NCBI RefSeq assembly: GCF_004796535.1
Contig: NZ_SPHY01000002.1
Span: forward strand, 248,001 to 312,000
DNA length: 64,000 nt
From: Sphingomonas flavalba
Lineage (GTDB): Bacteria > Pseudomonadota > Alphaproteobacteria > Sphingomonadales > Sphingomonadaceae
Reading direction: 5' to 3'
The notes beneath the pieces were generated by a model. That model saw only the letters and a program-made list of their open reading frames with translations. It was not told the origin of the DNA and made no database searches. The translations under genes were made by a program, and so were the position numbers. Within the stretch, counting starts at the first letter, position 1, and the number at the start of each line of letters is the position of its first letter. Positions 44,049 to 52,422 of the stretch are shown piece by piece.

Positions 44049-44151
44049 CACGGATAGTGACCTTTTGCCCCCCGCTCTCGCTATCCAAGGAACGGACCCG
44101 GAGTCGTCGCCATCCCCCCCGGCGGCGGTTCCGGGTCCAATTCGTTTATTT
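44049..44151 (+). ncRNA. Candidate stress-induced small RNA
   Basis: The segment runs from the expected start just after the promoter at 44018-44042 to a hairpin at 44094-44138. The arms, 44094-44111 and 44121-44138, pair over 18 positions with three G-T pairs around a nine-base C-rich loop. The tail AATTCGTTTATTT follows. This gives a transcript of about 100 nt with a pyrimidine-rich 5' part (CCTTTTGCCCCCC). No coding sequence fits. Caulobacter GsrN is a known sRNA of the same regulon; I cannot compare sequences here. Confidence 0.5.
44094..44151 (+). terminator. Strong terminator-like hairpin after the candidate small RNA
   Basis: GGACCCGGAGTCGTCGCC (44094-44111) pairs with the segment at 44121-44138 as a continuous 18-position stem. 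The following stretch has seven T residues in eleven bases. It would separate the small RNA from the entericidin gene. Confidence 0.65.
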
Positions 44152-44158
44152 CGGTATC

Positions 44159-44183
44159 GGAACGAAATGCGCGCCCGCGCATT
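44159..44183 (+). promoter_or_regulatory. Possible EcfG-type promoter of the entericidin gene
   Basis: GGAAC at 44159-44163, 16-base spacer, CATT at 44180-44183, one mismatch from CGTT. It lies about 50 bp ahead of the lipoprotein start, just after the terminator-like hairpin. Confidence 0.45.
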
Positions 44184-44234
44184 GTCTCCTTCACGCCTCC
44201 CCGGCTGGGGAGCCATAGGACGAGGAGACAGGAT

Positions 44235-44366
44235 ATGACCCGTAAGATCATCGCCGTGGCGCTGGTCGCCGCTGCGTTCGCCGTGTCGGCGTGCAATACG
44301 GTTTCCGGCGCCGGCGACGACCTGAAATCCGCCAGCCAGGAAACCAAGGACGCGATCAACAAGTAA
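44235..44366 (+). CDS. ecnA: Entericidin A/B family lipoprotein
   Basis: 43 residues, starting MTRKIIAVALVAAAFAVSAC: a short lipoprotein signal with Cys20 as the lipidated residue in VSAC. The remainder NTVSGAGDDLKSASQETKDAINK is the entericidin helix. GAGGAGACAGGAT gives a strong ribosome site. Entericidins are small membrane-associated lipoproteins, often stress induced. It is convergent with the DUF6456 gene. Confidence 0.85.
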   Translation: MTRKIIAVALVAAAFAVSACNTVSGAGDDLKSASQETKDAINK

Positions 44367-44387
44367 ACCGACGCGCCCTTCGCCGGA

Positions 44388-44909
44388 TCAGCGCGGGCGG
44401 CCCCCCGCCCCGCCGATCCGGTAGAAATCGGCGAGCCGGTCGAGCGCCAGGCCAAGCACCAGCTTGCCCGCCCGCGCCGGCCAACCCAGCGCCCGCTCCG
44501 CCGGTGCCAGTCCCTCGCCGGCGCACACGACCCGCCAGGCGATGTCGGCGAGGCCGGGGCCCACCGCGGCGATCGCCGCCTCGAACCGCCTCTTGGCATC
44601 GAGTGCGGCCAGCGCCGGATCGGGCGCCGCCCCGCCCCGATCACCCCGCCCCGCTCCGTCCCAGCGCATTGTCACTCGCGGCGCCAGCCCGGCACGCTCC
44701 CAGTCGGCACGCAATTGCTCGCTGGCGTCGAACTGGCGGGCGCTCAGCCGCCCGCGTGCGCGCAGCCAGACCAGCGGCGATTCCGCCACGTTCACCGTCA
44801 CCACCCGCGTCGCCGCCGCACCCGCCCGGTCTTCTGCCCCGCCGTCCGCGCGCACCGCCCGTTCCGCCAGCAACCGCGCCCCGTCCCGCCTGATCCCGCT
44901 CGTCGCCAT
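44388..44909 (-). CDS. DUF6456 domain protein
   Basis: 173 residues. ESPLVWLRARGRLSARQFDASEQLRADWERAGLAPRVTMRWD is the conserved central block found in small alphaproteobacterial proteins of this type, followed by a helical part with RFEAAIAAVGPGLADIAWRVVCAGEGL. The layout resembles a helix-turn-helix protein that may regulate genes or replace a phage-like regulator. It diverges from an XRE-type regulator with about 104 bp between starts. No function is known. Confidence 0.75.
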   Translation of the reverse strand: MATSGIRRDGARLLAERAVRADGGAEDRAGAAATRVVTVNVAESPLVWLRARGRLSARQFDASEQLRADWERAGLAPRVTMRWDGAGRGDRGGAAPDPALAALDAKRRFEAAIAAVGPGLADIAWRVVCAGEGLAPAERALGWPARAGKLVLGLALDRLADFYRIGGAGGRPR

Positions 44910-45013
44910 CACGCCCTCCCATTCTCATGTCCACCGCCGTCTTGCCATGTCGGCAATTATGTAGGAAAGAGAGGAACCAATAAGGTTCGAATCCTATCTG
45001 GTGAGGATTGCCG

Positions 45014-45577
45014 ATGATTACCGCCATCCGCGAGATTCGCCGCGCCCGGGGTCTGACCCTGGCCGATGTCGCCGCCCGCTGCCGGCCGCCGACGACGGCG
45101 CAGACGATCGGGCGGCTCGAAACCGGCACCCGTACGGTTTCGGTCGCCTGGCTGAACCGGATCGCCGACGCACTCGGCGTCACCGCCGCCGACCTCGTCC
45201 AGCTACCGGAGCGGCCCGACCTGCCGGTCGCCGCGATCCTCGCCGCGGACGGCGCCCACGCCCCCCGCCACGCCGGTGCCGTGGCCCCGCCGCTTCCCAC
45301 CCCCGGCCTGGTCGCCTTGCTGGTCGAGGCCGGGATCGGCGATTATCGCGCCGGGGACGAGATCTGGTGCGACCGGCTGGCACCGGACGCCTTCGCGACG
45401 GCGCTCAATTGCGACGTGCTGGTGCCGCGCCCGGCTGGGCGCTTCCTGTTCGGCCGGCTGATCGGTCGCGACGGCGAGCGATTGCACCTGCTGCCGCTCG
45501 GCGCCGGCGCCCGCCAGCAAGTCGTCGCCGATCCGCCCTGGCTTGCACGCGCCATCCGCCTGGTCCGTCCGCTCTAA
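45014..45577 (+). CDS. XRE-type helix-turn-helix regulator with C-terminal peptidase-like domain
   Basis: 187 residues. The HTH occupies about 3-60 (IREIRRARGLTLADVAARC...IGRLETGTRTVSVAWLNRIADALGV). The C-terminal part GDEIWCDRLAPDAFATALNCDVLVPRP...FLFGRLIGRDGERLHLLP resembles the S24-like fold of repressors without a visible Ser-Lys pair. The ATG at 45014 has GAGG 7 bases upstream; TTG at 45008 is weaker. Confidence 0.82.
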   Translation: MITAIREIRRARGLTLADVAARCRPPTTAQTIGRLETGTRTVSVAWLNRIADALGVTAADLVQLPERPDLPVAAILAADGAHAPRHAGAVAPPLPTPGLVALLVEAGIGDYRAGDEIWCDRLAPDAFATALNCDVLVPRPAGRFLFGRLIGRDGERLHLLPLGAGARQQVVADPPWLARAIRLVRPL

Positions 45578-45629
45578 ACGGGCAACACCTCCAATTGCCG
45601 TGCGAGTAGATACCGTCTGAGTCGCCTCT

Positions 45630-45657
45630 CCGTGCTCCTGCTTGCGCAGGAGCACGG
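45630..45657. terminator. Perfect 11-bp hairpin between convergent genes, REP-like
   Basis: CCGTGCTCCTG (45630-45640) pairs with CAGGAGCACGG (45647-45657) around CTTGCG. It lies between the XRE gene and the TonB receptor gene stop. The core CTCCTGC/GCAGGAG recurs in another hairpin at 51045-51062. Confidence 0.7.
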
Positions 45658-45682
45658 AAGCTTAACCTGGCTTCAATCCGCC

Positions 45683-48436
45683 TTACAGCGCCGCGCCGCC
45701 CAGCTTGTAGGTCAGTTGAAGGAACATGCTGCGGCCGACGCTGTCATACCAACTGGCGTTGTAATAAGGATAGGACGACCATGTCGGGTCCTTGACCGGC
45801 ATCTTGTCCAGCAGGTTCCGCACGGTCAGCGATCCGCGCAGATAATCGGTGAAATCATACTGCAGCGTCGCGTTGAACAGGTAGCTTGCCTTGATATAGG
45901 CGTCCTCGTCATAATTGGGCAGCTTGCCGAGCCGGGTGCCGGACAGGGTGAACTTCACCGCATCCTGCGACCAGGTCAGGCTGGCGTTCGATTTGTCGCG
46001 CGGGATGTAATAACTGCTGTCGTATGCCAGCTTGTTGATCACCGGATCGCCCGGATATTGCTGGAAGCTGTGCTTGAACACATGGCTGTGCCCGATGGAC
46101 AGGGTGAAATCGCCGATCCCGGTCGGCAGCGTGCCGCGCAGCGCGACGTCGATGCCACTGGTCTTCTCGCGGGCGATATTGACCGGATTGATCAGGATCG
46201 ACGCGACCTGCCCGTCCAGCGCGCCGCCCGAGAAGCGCTTGATGCGGGCGAAGGCGTCCTGGCAGCTTGGCGAGTTCGGATCGAGCGTTGCCGCACCGCC
46301 GGGGGTTGCCGGCACGCAATCCGCCTCGATCCGCATCAGCCGCTCGGCATCCAGATCGTCGACCTGGTTGGTCAGGGTGACGCGGAAATAGTCGACCGAC
46401 AGATGCAGGCGCGGCGTCGGCGAGAACACCATGCCGGCGGTGAGCGTACGACCGGTTTCCGGCTTCAGGTCGCGGTTGCCCGAACGACTGGCAACCACGC
46501 CGGTATCGGCATAATCGCACTCATCGATCGCCTGGTTGTTCTCCTGGCACAGGCGATAATCGTTGACGCTGGTTTCGACGTTACCTGGGCCGGTGAACAG
46601 ATAATGCAGATCCGGCGCCCGAAACGCAGTGCCATAGGCGGCGCGGAACAGCAGGCTTTCCACCGGCCGCACCTCGATGCCGCCGTTGTAGGTGAACTTG
46701 CCGACATTGCGGCCGGCGAAGCCAAAGCGGTCGTAGCGGGCGGCGCCGGTCAGCGTCACGCCGTCGATCACCGGTGCACGAACCTCGCCGCCGACTGCCG
46801 CATGGCTGCGCTTGCCGACGCCGTCGCTGTCCTGCCAACTATAGTAGTAGTCGGTCAGCGCCAGCGGATCGGGCCGCAGATTGTACCCCTGCTTGCCGTA
46901 TTCGGCGACCAGCGCGACGCCCAGCGCTCCGCCGGGTAGCTGGAACAGCTCACCGTTGGTTAGCGTCGCCTGAAGGTTGTTGGTCCAGCTATACGGGCGA
47001 TAGGTGGTATAGGCGAAAATGCTGTCATATTCGGCGCGGGTCAGCGCGGTGTAGAGCCGTGTCGGATCAGCATCGTAAATCGGGTAGCCGGTGCCGGCGT
47101 CGATGCCCAGGCGCGGCCCCAGGAACAGATCCTGCGCTTTCTTGCCGACGATCTGCGGCCAGCGCACGGTCGACGAATAGCGGCTGTAGTTGAACGACAG
47201 TTCGTAATTCCAGCTCTTGCCGAAATCGCCGCGAATGCCGGGGGTGATGCTGTAGGTGGTCTGCTTGGTGTGCTGCATCTGCAGCCCGCCGGTCTCCTCC
47301 GGCGTGAACTGGCGCGACCAGTCCTCAAGCTGCCCGGTAAAGGCATTGAAGAAATAGTTGTCCGAGCTGCTCGACGTCTGCTCGAACGCCCAGCTGGTCA
47401 CGTCATACATCAGCCGCAGCTTGCTGATCCCCAGCTGGAAATCGGCGAACAGCTTGGCATTGTCCGACAGTTCGTAGGACATGGTGCCGAAGCTGTTGAA
47501 CCCCTTGCGGCCGGAAACGATGGTGCCGTAGCCGATCGACGTCTTGCTGCCGCAATAATTGCCGTAGCGCGGCCGGAAAGCGGTGATGATCGACCCATAA
47601 TTCAGTCCGGCCAGCGCGTCGCAGGCGCCCACCGGCGGGTCGATATAATCGACATTCTCGTCGATGCGCAGGAAGGTGCGACGCGGGATCGCCGTCGACG
47701 CGACCGGGCTGTCGTCGGTGCCGTCCTGAATGCTGCGGCTATACGCCCAGAGCGGCCGTTGATCGATATATTCGATGCCGCCGGCAATGGTGAAGCGGTC
47801 GGTGGACCAGCCGGCGGTCGCCGTGATCCTGTGCGATGCACCACCGCCGTGCTGGGTGCGGCCGTAGCGGTAGTCGAGGGTGACGCCGTCCAGCTTCTCC
47901 TTCATCTTGAAATTGATCACGCCGGCGATCGCGTCCGATCCGTAAATGGCGGAAGCGGCGCCGCTCAATATCTCGACACGGTCGATCAGGCTGACCGGAA
48001 TATTGGAAATATCGGTGAAATTGCTGCGCCCGACATAGGGCAGCGGGAAATCGGCGATGCGCCGGCCGTTGACCAGCACCAGCGTGTGGTTGGGACCAAG
48101 GCCGCGCAGGTCGACCTGCTGCGCGCCCGGGGTGAAATCTGCGCTGTTGCCCGACTGCGGGCTCATCGTCTCGCCGCTGTTCTGGGTCATCGACGCCAGC
48201 AGTTCGGGAACGGTGGTGTAGCCGTTGGCGCGAATCGCATTCGAGTCGATCACGGTGACGGCAGAAGGCCCCTCGTCGCGAATCGTCGGAATGCGCGATC
48301 CGGTAACGATGATCTCGTCCGGGGCAGCGGCAGCCGGCGCCTCGTTCGCCTGGCCATATGCCGGCGCAGCCAATGCCGGCAGGCAGCACCCAATACCCAG
48401 CATGATGCGAAATGCGCGGCGTTCAACAGCATTCAT
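45683..48436 (-). CDS. TonB-dependent outer-membrane receptor
   Basis: 917 residues with a signal peptide (about 1-28). The plug domain carries EIIVTGSRIPTIRDEG (TonB-box region) and LVLVNGRRIADFPLPYVGRSNFTDISNIPVSLIDRVEILSGAASAIYGSDAIAGVINF; the barrel ends in MFLQLTYKLGGAAL. Sphingomonads use such receptors for large nutrients. It diverges from a cyanophycinase/isoaspartyl peptidase fusion gene, so a poly- or isopeptide is a likely ligand. ATG at 48436 gives a normal signal peptide. Confidence 0.93.
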   Translation of the reverse strand: MNAVERRAFRIMLGIGCCLPALAAPAYGQANEAPAAAAPDEIIVTGSRIPTIRDEGPSAVTVIDSNAIRANGYTTVPELLASMTQNSGETMSPQSGNSADFTPGAQQVDLRGLGPNHTLVLVNGRRIADFPLPYVGRSNFTDISNIPVSLIDRVEILSGAASAIYGSDAIAGVINFKMKEKLDGVTLDYRYGRTQHGGGASHRITATAGWSTDRFTIAGGIEYIDQRPLWAYSRSIQDGTDDSPVASTAIPRRTFLRIDENVDYIDPPVGACDALAGLNYGSIITAFRPRYGNYCGSKTSIGYGTIVSGRKGFNSFGTMSYELSDNAKLFADFQLGISKLRLMYDVTSWAFEQTSSSSDNYFFNAFTGQLEDWSRQFTPEETGGLQMQHTKQTTYSITPGIRGDFGKSWNYELSFNYSRYSSTVRWPQIVGKKAQDLFLGPRLGIDAGTGYPIYDADPTRLYTALTRAEYDSIFAYTTYRPYSWTNNLQATLTNGELFQLPGGALGVALVAEYGKQGYNLRPDPLALTDYYYSWQDSDGVGKRSHAAVGGEVRAPVIDGVTLTGAARYDRFGFAGRNVGKFTYNGGIEVRPVESLLFRAAYGTAFRAPDLHYLFTGPGNVETSVNDYRLCQENNQAIDECDYADTGVVASRSGNRDLKPETGRTLTAGMVFSPTPRLHLSVDYFRVTLTNQVDDLDAERLMRIEADCVPATPGGAATLDPNSPSCQDAFARIKRFSGGALDGQVASILINPVNIAREKTSGIDVALRGTLPTGIGDFTLSIGHSHVFKHSFQQYPGDPVINKLAYDSSYYIPRDKSNASLTWSQDAVKFTLSGTRLGKLPNYDEDAYIKASYLFNATLQYDFTDYLRGSLTVRNLLDKMPVKDPTWSSYPYYNASWYDSVGRSMFLQLTYKLGGAAL

Positions 48437-48528
48437 GGCGATGCCCCCTTGTCGCATAAGGGCGGGCATTCCCGACCCTTTCTCTCCTAGCCATGCCACG
48501 CTCGCAGGAATCCCCGGATATTTCAATC

Positions 48529-48583
48529 ATTATGACATAATCAACGATCATATTGTTTTTTTGTGCGCTCATTATGTAACATA
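48529..48583. promoter_or_regulatory. Two perfect palindromes in the divergent promoter, candidate Lrp/AsnC sites
   Basis: ATTATG-A-CATAAT at 48529-48541 and TATGT-A-ACATA at 48573-48583; centres are 43 bp apart, about four helix turns. They lie in an A+T-rich stretch between the receptor and peptidase genes. A TTTCAAT direct repeat flanks them. The Lrp/AsnC-type regulator encoded downstream is the obvious candidate. Confidence 0.55.
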
Positions 48584-48632
48584 CGAGTTTCAATATGCCT
48601 GTCACGGGATGGGCACGAGGGGGAGAAAGACC

Positions 48633-50564
48633 ATGCTGCGATCCACGCCGTTTCGGATGGCTGCGCTACTCATAGCCGGGGCAATGCTGGTCCTGTCGCC
48701 GGCGATGGCGCGCGAGCCGGCCTATCGGCGCCATGTGATCGGCACGCTTTCCACCCCTACTCCTGCCCCGGTTTCCGGCGGACTGCTGCTGATGGGCGGC
48801 GGCGACCGCAACCTCGACGCGATGCGCTGGTTCACCGCCAAGGCCGGGCACGGCCATATCGTCATCCTGCGCGCGTCGCAGGGGCCGGAAATCGGCGAGG
48901 AATTCTATCGCGACGTCGGCGGCATCCAGTCGGCGGAAACCTTCGTCTTCGCCAGCCGCACCGCCGCCACTGATCCGAAGATACTCACCAGTCTCAGGAA
49001 GGCGGACGGCATCTTCATCGCTGGCGGCGACCAGGCCCGCTACGTCCGCTACTGGCGCGGCACGCCGGTGGCCGAAATCCTCGACGCCCATGTTGCCGCC
49101 GGCAAACCGCTGGCCGGGACCAGCGCCGGGCTGGCGATCCTCGGCGAGCGGCTCTACGGCGCAATGGACGACGGCAGCATCACCAGCCCGGAAGCGCTCG
49201 CCGCGCCGTTCGGCCCGGCCAACACGATCGAGGGCGATTTCCTCCATATCGCGCTGCTGAAGGGCATCGTCACCGACACCCATTTCAAGGAACGTGACCG
49301 GCTCGGCCGGCTGTTCGCCTTCGTCGCGAAAGCGCAGGAATCGCTTCCCGCCGACCAGCCGGCGATGCTCGGCCTCGGTGTCGACGAAAGCGCGGCGCTG
49401 GCGGTCGAACCGGACGGCACCGGTCGCATCTATGCAACGGAGCCGGGCGGCGGCGCCTGGCTGGTCGACGGCACCGCGCTGCGCGGCCTGGACCGGCGCG
49501 GCCCGCTCAACGCGCCGCGCATACGGGTGACCGGCATCGACACGCGTTCCATCATCCACTTGCCCGCCGGCACGGTCGAGCGACCCAGCTTCGTGCGCCA
49601 CTACGCGGCGCGGGCCGGCGGGCTGGCGGAGGTGCCGCGCTGGTCGCTTGCCATCCACGGCGGCGCCGGCGTCGTCCAACGCGCCACCCTCACCCCGGAC
49701 AAGGAGCGCGCCTACCGCGCTGCGCTTGACCAGGCGCTGCGCGCCGGCGGCGCCGTGCTCGACCGCGGCGGCCCGGCGCTCGACGCGGTCGCCGCCGCGG
49801 TCCGGGTGCTGGAGGACGACCCGCTGTTCAACGCCGGGCGCGGTGCGGTGTTCACCGCCGAAGGCCGCAACGAACTGGACGCCGCGATCATGGACGGCAG
49901 GACGTTGAAGGCCGGGGCCGTCGCCGGCGCCACCCGCACCCGCCATCCGGTCGACCTCGCCCGCGCGGTGATGGACCATAGTCCGCACGTCATGCTGATC
50001 GGCGCCGGTGCCGACCGCTTCTCGGCCGAACAGGGCCTGGAACAAGTAGACCCCAGTTGGTTCCGTACCGAGGAGCGCTGGCGGCAATTGGAGACCTGGC
50101 GCCGCAAGCCACAGACGGCGGTCGACCCGACCCACCTGTTCGGCACTGTCGGCGCGGTCGCGCTGGACGCGGACGGCAACCTCGCCGCCGCAACCTCGAC
50201 CGGCGGCATGACCGGCAAGCGTTGGGGTCGGGTCGGCGATTCGCCGATCATCGGCGCCGGCACCTATGCGAAGAACGGCCAGTGCGCCGTCTCCGCCACC
50301 GGCTCCGGCGAATATTTCATCCGCGAAAGCGCCGCCCGCCAGCTCTGCGACCGGGTCGCCTGGCACGGCGAAAGCCTGGCCGACGCGGCGCAGGCGACGA
50401 TCATGGCGGTCGGAGCGATCGGCGGCGACGGCGGCCTGATCGCCATGGGGCCGGACGGGCAGCCGGCCTTCGCCATAAACGATCTCGGCATGTACAGGGG
50501 CAGGATGACTGCAAACACCGCCCCCGCCACCGCGATCTTCGCCGACGAAAGGATCAGCGAATGA
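48633..50564 (+). CDS. Secreted fusion of cyanophycinase-type S51 peptidase and isoaspartyl peptidase
   Basis: 643 residues with a signal peptide (about 1-26, cleavage after AMA). Residues 40-290 are a peptidase S51 cyanophycinase domain: nucleophile Ser164 in AGTSAGLAILGE and His217 in DTHFKERDRLGRL. Residues about 345-643 are an Ntn-hydrolase isoaspartyl peptidase/L-asparaginase: SLAIHGGAGV opening, GRGAVFTAEGRNELDAAIMDG, and Thr505 in FGTVGAVALD as the autocleavage nucleophile. The first domain can release beta-Asp-Arg from cyanophycin and the second can split such dipeptides, so one protein could do both steps. It overlaps the AsnC regulator gene (ATGA). Confidence 0.88.
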   Translation: MLRSTPFRMAALLIAGAMLVLSPAMAREPAYRRHVIGTLSTPTPAPVSGGLLLMGGGDRNLDAMRWFTAKAGHGHIVILRASQGPEIGEEFYRDVGGIQSAETFVFASRTAATDPKILTSLRKADGIFIAGGDQARYVRYWRGTPVAEILDAHVAAGKPLAGTSAGLAILGERLYGAMDDGSITSPEALAAPFGPANTIEGDFLHIALLKGIVTDTHFKERDRLGRLFAFVAKAQESLPADQPAMLGLGVDESAALAVEPDGTGRIYATEPGGGAWLVDGTALRGLDRRGPLNAPRIRVTGIDTRSIIHLPAGTVERPSFVRHYAARAGGLAEVPRWSLAIHGGAGVVQRATLTPDKERAYRAALDQALRAGGAVLDRGGPALDAVAAAVRVLEDDPLFNAGRGAVFTAEGRNELDAAIMDGRTLKAGAVAGATRTRHPVDLARAVMDHSPHVMLIGAGADRFSAEQGLEQVDPSWFRTEERWRQLETWRRKPQTAVDPTHLFGTVGAVALDADGNLAAATSTGGMTGKRWGRVGDSPIIGAGTYAKNGQCAVSATGSGEYFIRESAARQLCDRVAWHGESLADAAQATIMAVGAIGGDGGLIAMGPDGQPAFAINDLGMYRGRMTANTAPATAIFADERISE

Positions 50565-51010
50565 TGGCGACGCCCCGCCCGGTGCTCGACGATATCGACG
50601 AACGACTGCTCGCCCGGCTGCGCGAGGATGCGCGCCAGTCGATCGCCCAACTGGCGAAGGATCTCGGCATCTCGCGCGGGCAGCTCTATTCCCGCCTGTC
50701 ACGGCTGGAATCGGAGGGGGTGATCGCCGGCTACACTGTCCGGCTGGGGTCGGCCTTCGTCGCCAGCCGCCTGCGCGCGCATATGATGATCAAGACCCGC
50801 CCGCGCTTCCACCGAGAGGTCGAACAGGCGCTGGCCGAAATCACCCTGATCCAGGCGATCCACGCGATCAGCGGCGAATACGACATCATCGCCGTGCTGG
50901 AGACCGAAGACGGCACACAGATGAACGAGCTGATCGACCAGATCGGCCTGCTCGACGGCGTCGAGCGCACCACCACCTCGATCATCCTGGCGACCAAGCT
51001 GGAACGCTAG
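50561..51010 (+). CDS. AsnC/Lrp family transcriptional regulator
   Basis: 149 residues. The N-terminal HTH covers DDIDERLLARLREDARQSIAQLAKDLGISRGQLYSRLSRLESEGVI, and the C-terminal RAM domain binds amino acids (HAISGEYDIIAVLETEDGTQMNELID). It is translationally coupled to the peptidase fusion gene and probably senses Asp, Asn or Arg released from the substrate, controlling the receptor and peptidase. Confidence 0.9.
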   Translation: MMATPRPVLDDIDERLLARLREDARQSIAQLAKDLGISRGQLYSRLSRLESEGVIAGYTVRLGSAFVASRLRAHMMIKTRPRFHREVEQALAEITLIQAIHAISGEYDIIAVLETEDGTQMNELIDQIGLLDGVERTTTSIILATKLER

Positions 51011-51016
51011 ACGCCA

Positions 51017-51107
51017 CTGCCCGATCGCACTCCACCTCAACATACTCCCGCGAAAGCAGGAGCCTCCGGGACATACGGCACGCCCGACTCCAGCTTTCAT
51101 CGGGCAG
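51017..51107. terminator. Nested inverted repeats between convergent genes, including a REP-like hairpin
   Basis: Outer arms CTGCCCGAT (51017-51025) and ATCGGGCAG (51099-51107) are exact 9-bp complements. Inside lies CTCCCGC-GAAA-GCAGGAG at 51045-51062, one mismatch, with a GNRA-type loop. The region likely ends transcripts from both sides. Confidence 0.6.
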
Positions 51108-51117
51108 GACTGGACGC

Positions 51118-52422
51118 CTAAAACGTCCTGCGGTCGCGGGTCAGCCGTGCCGCCAGTGCCAACAGGCCGAAGCCGACGATGGCGGCCAGCGTGGTAACGA
51201 TCGCCATCGCCTGGCCGATCATCATGTCGTCGGCAAACAGCAGCGCGTTGGTGGCCGCGACGATCGTCGGCCCGGCGCCAAGCCCCACCACGGTCGCCGC
51301 CAGCAGATAGATCGCGATCAACTGGCCGCGATGCTCGTTCGGCGTCAACTGGTAGAGCGCGAGCGGCGCAAGCCCGGTCGGCATCGCGAGGAGGAAGCTG
51401 CTGGCCGCCAGCGCCGCGAGCGACACACCTTCGCTGACGGCCAGCCCGACCCACAACGATGTCGGAATCACCAGCGCCAGCGCCCAACAGGCCAGGGCCA
51501 GCGGACGAGGGCCGTCGCGTTTCGCCATCCTGTCGGCCAGCCAGCCGGCAAACATGATCCCGGCCGCACCCGGTACCGCCAGGATCAGGCCGTAAACGAC
51601 GCCGATCGTGCTTGCTTCCCACCGGAACAGCCGGATGAACACCGTCGGCGTCCAGCTTATCAGCGAAAAGCTGGCAAGCGCGTTGCACGCCAGGCCGGCG
51701 ATTACCACCGACAGCACGCCGATATTGGCGCGCAGGAACCGCAGGGTGGACGGCGCCGCGCCCGTCGTCGCCCGCTCGCGCCGCACAGGTTCCCGCACCG
51801 AGAGCATCGCGGCGACGACCAGCAGGCCGGGCAGACCGACGACGATGAATGCTGCCTGCCAGTTGGTCATCGGGCCGATGATCGGCACTTGCACGCTACT
51901 GCCGCCCATCGTCGACAGGATAGCCAGCGCGCCGGCGATCATCGCCACGCCGGAGCCGACGAACGTTCCCATCGTGTAGACGCCCATCGCCCGGCCCCGC
52001 CGCTCGGGCGCGAAATAGTCGGCGATCAGCGAATAGGCGGCCGGGGACAACGCCGCCTCGCCTACCCCCACCGCCATGCGCGCGGCGAACAGCTCGGCGA
52101 AATTGCGGGCCAAGCCGCAGCCGGCGGTGGCCAGGCACCAGATCAACATGCCGATGATGATCAGGTTGCGGCGGTTGCCGCGATCCGCCACCCGCCCGAA
52201 GAACAGGCCGAGCGCGGTGAAGGTAATGACGAAGGCGAAGCCGTGGAGCAGGCTGACCTGGGTGTCGGTGATGCCCAGGTCCCGCCGGATCGGCTGGACC
52301 ATCAGGCTCAATATCTGCCGATCCATGACCGCGACGATATAGGCGAGCAACAGCAGCACGACGACGCGCCACGCTGTGCCTGTGGCGGGATAAGGAAGCT
52401 CGCGGCCCGCAACGCCGGTCAT
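51118..52422 (-). CDS. MFS transporter
   Basis: 434 residues with 12 predicted spans. VMDRQILSLMVQPIRRDLGITDTQVSLLHGFAF and GRVADRGNRRNLIIIG are the helix 1-3 motifs of the sphingomonad spinster/organic-acid MFS type. It is the last gene of the minus-strand catabolic series, overlapping the hydroxyacid oxidase gene by four bases, and likely brings the substrate across the inner membrane. Confidence 0.9.
   Translation of the reverse strand: MTGVAGRELPYPATGTAWRVVVLLLLAYIVAVMDRQILSLMVQPIRRDLGITDTQVSLLHGFAFVITFTALGLFFGRVADRGNRRNLIIIGMLIWCLATAGCGLARNFAELFAARMAVGVGEAALSPAAYSLIADYFAPERRGRAMGVYTMGTFVGSGVAMIAGALAILSTMGGSSVQVPIIGPMTNWQAAFIVVGLPGLLVVAAMLSVREPVRRERATTGAAPSTLRFLRANIGVLSVVIAGLACNALASFSLISWTPTVFIRLFRWEASTIGVVYGLILAVPGAAGIMFAGWLADRMAKRDGPRPLALACWALALVIPTSLWVGLAVSEGVSLAALAASSFLLAMPTGLAPLALYQLTPNEHRGQLIAIYLLAATVVGLGAGPTIVAATNALLFADDMMIGQAMAIVTTLAAIVGFGLLALAARLTRDRRTF

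Noticed and set aside
44089-44110. A further GGAAC as another stress promoter
   Set aside because: No CGTT-like element stands 16 or 17 bases downstream; the bases form the left arm of the hairpin.
44970-45000. T-loop-like GGTTCGAATCC that could end a tRNA gene
   Set aside because: The flanking bases do not form a full T stem, and no acceptor, D or anticodon arms are found within 90 bases upstream. It is part of the promoter region of the XRE-type gene.
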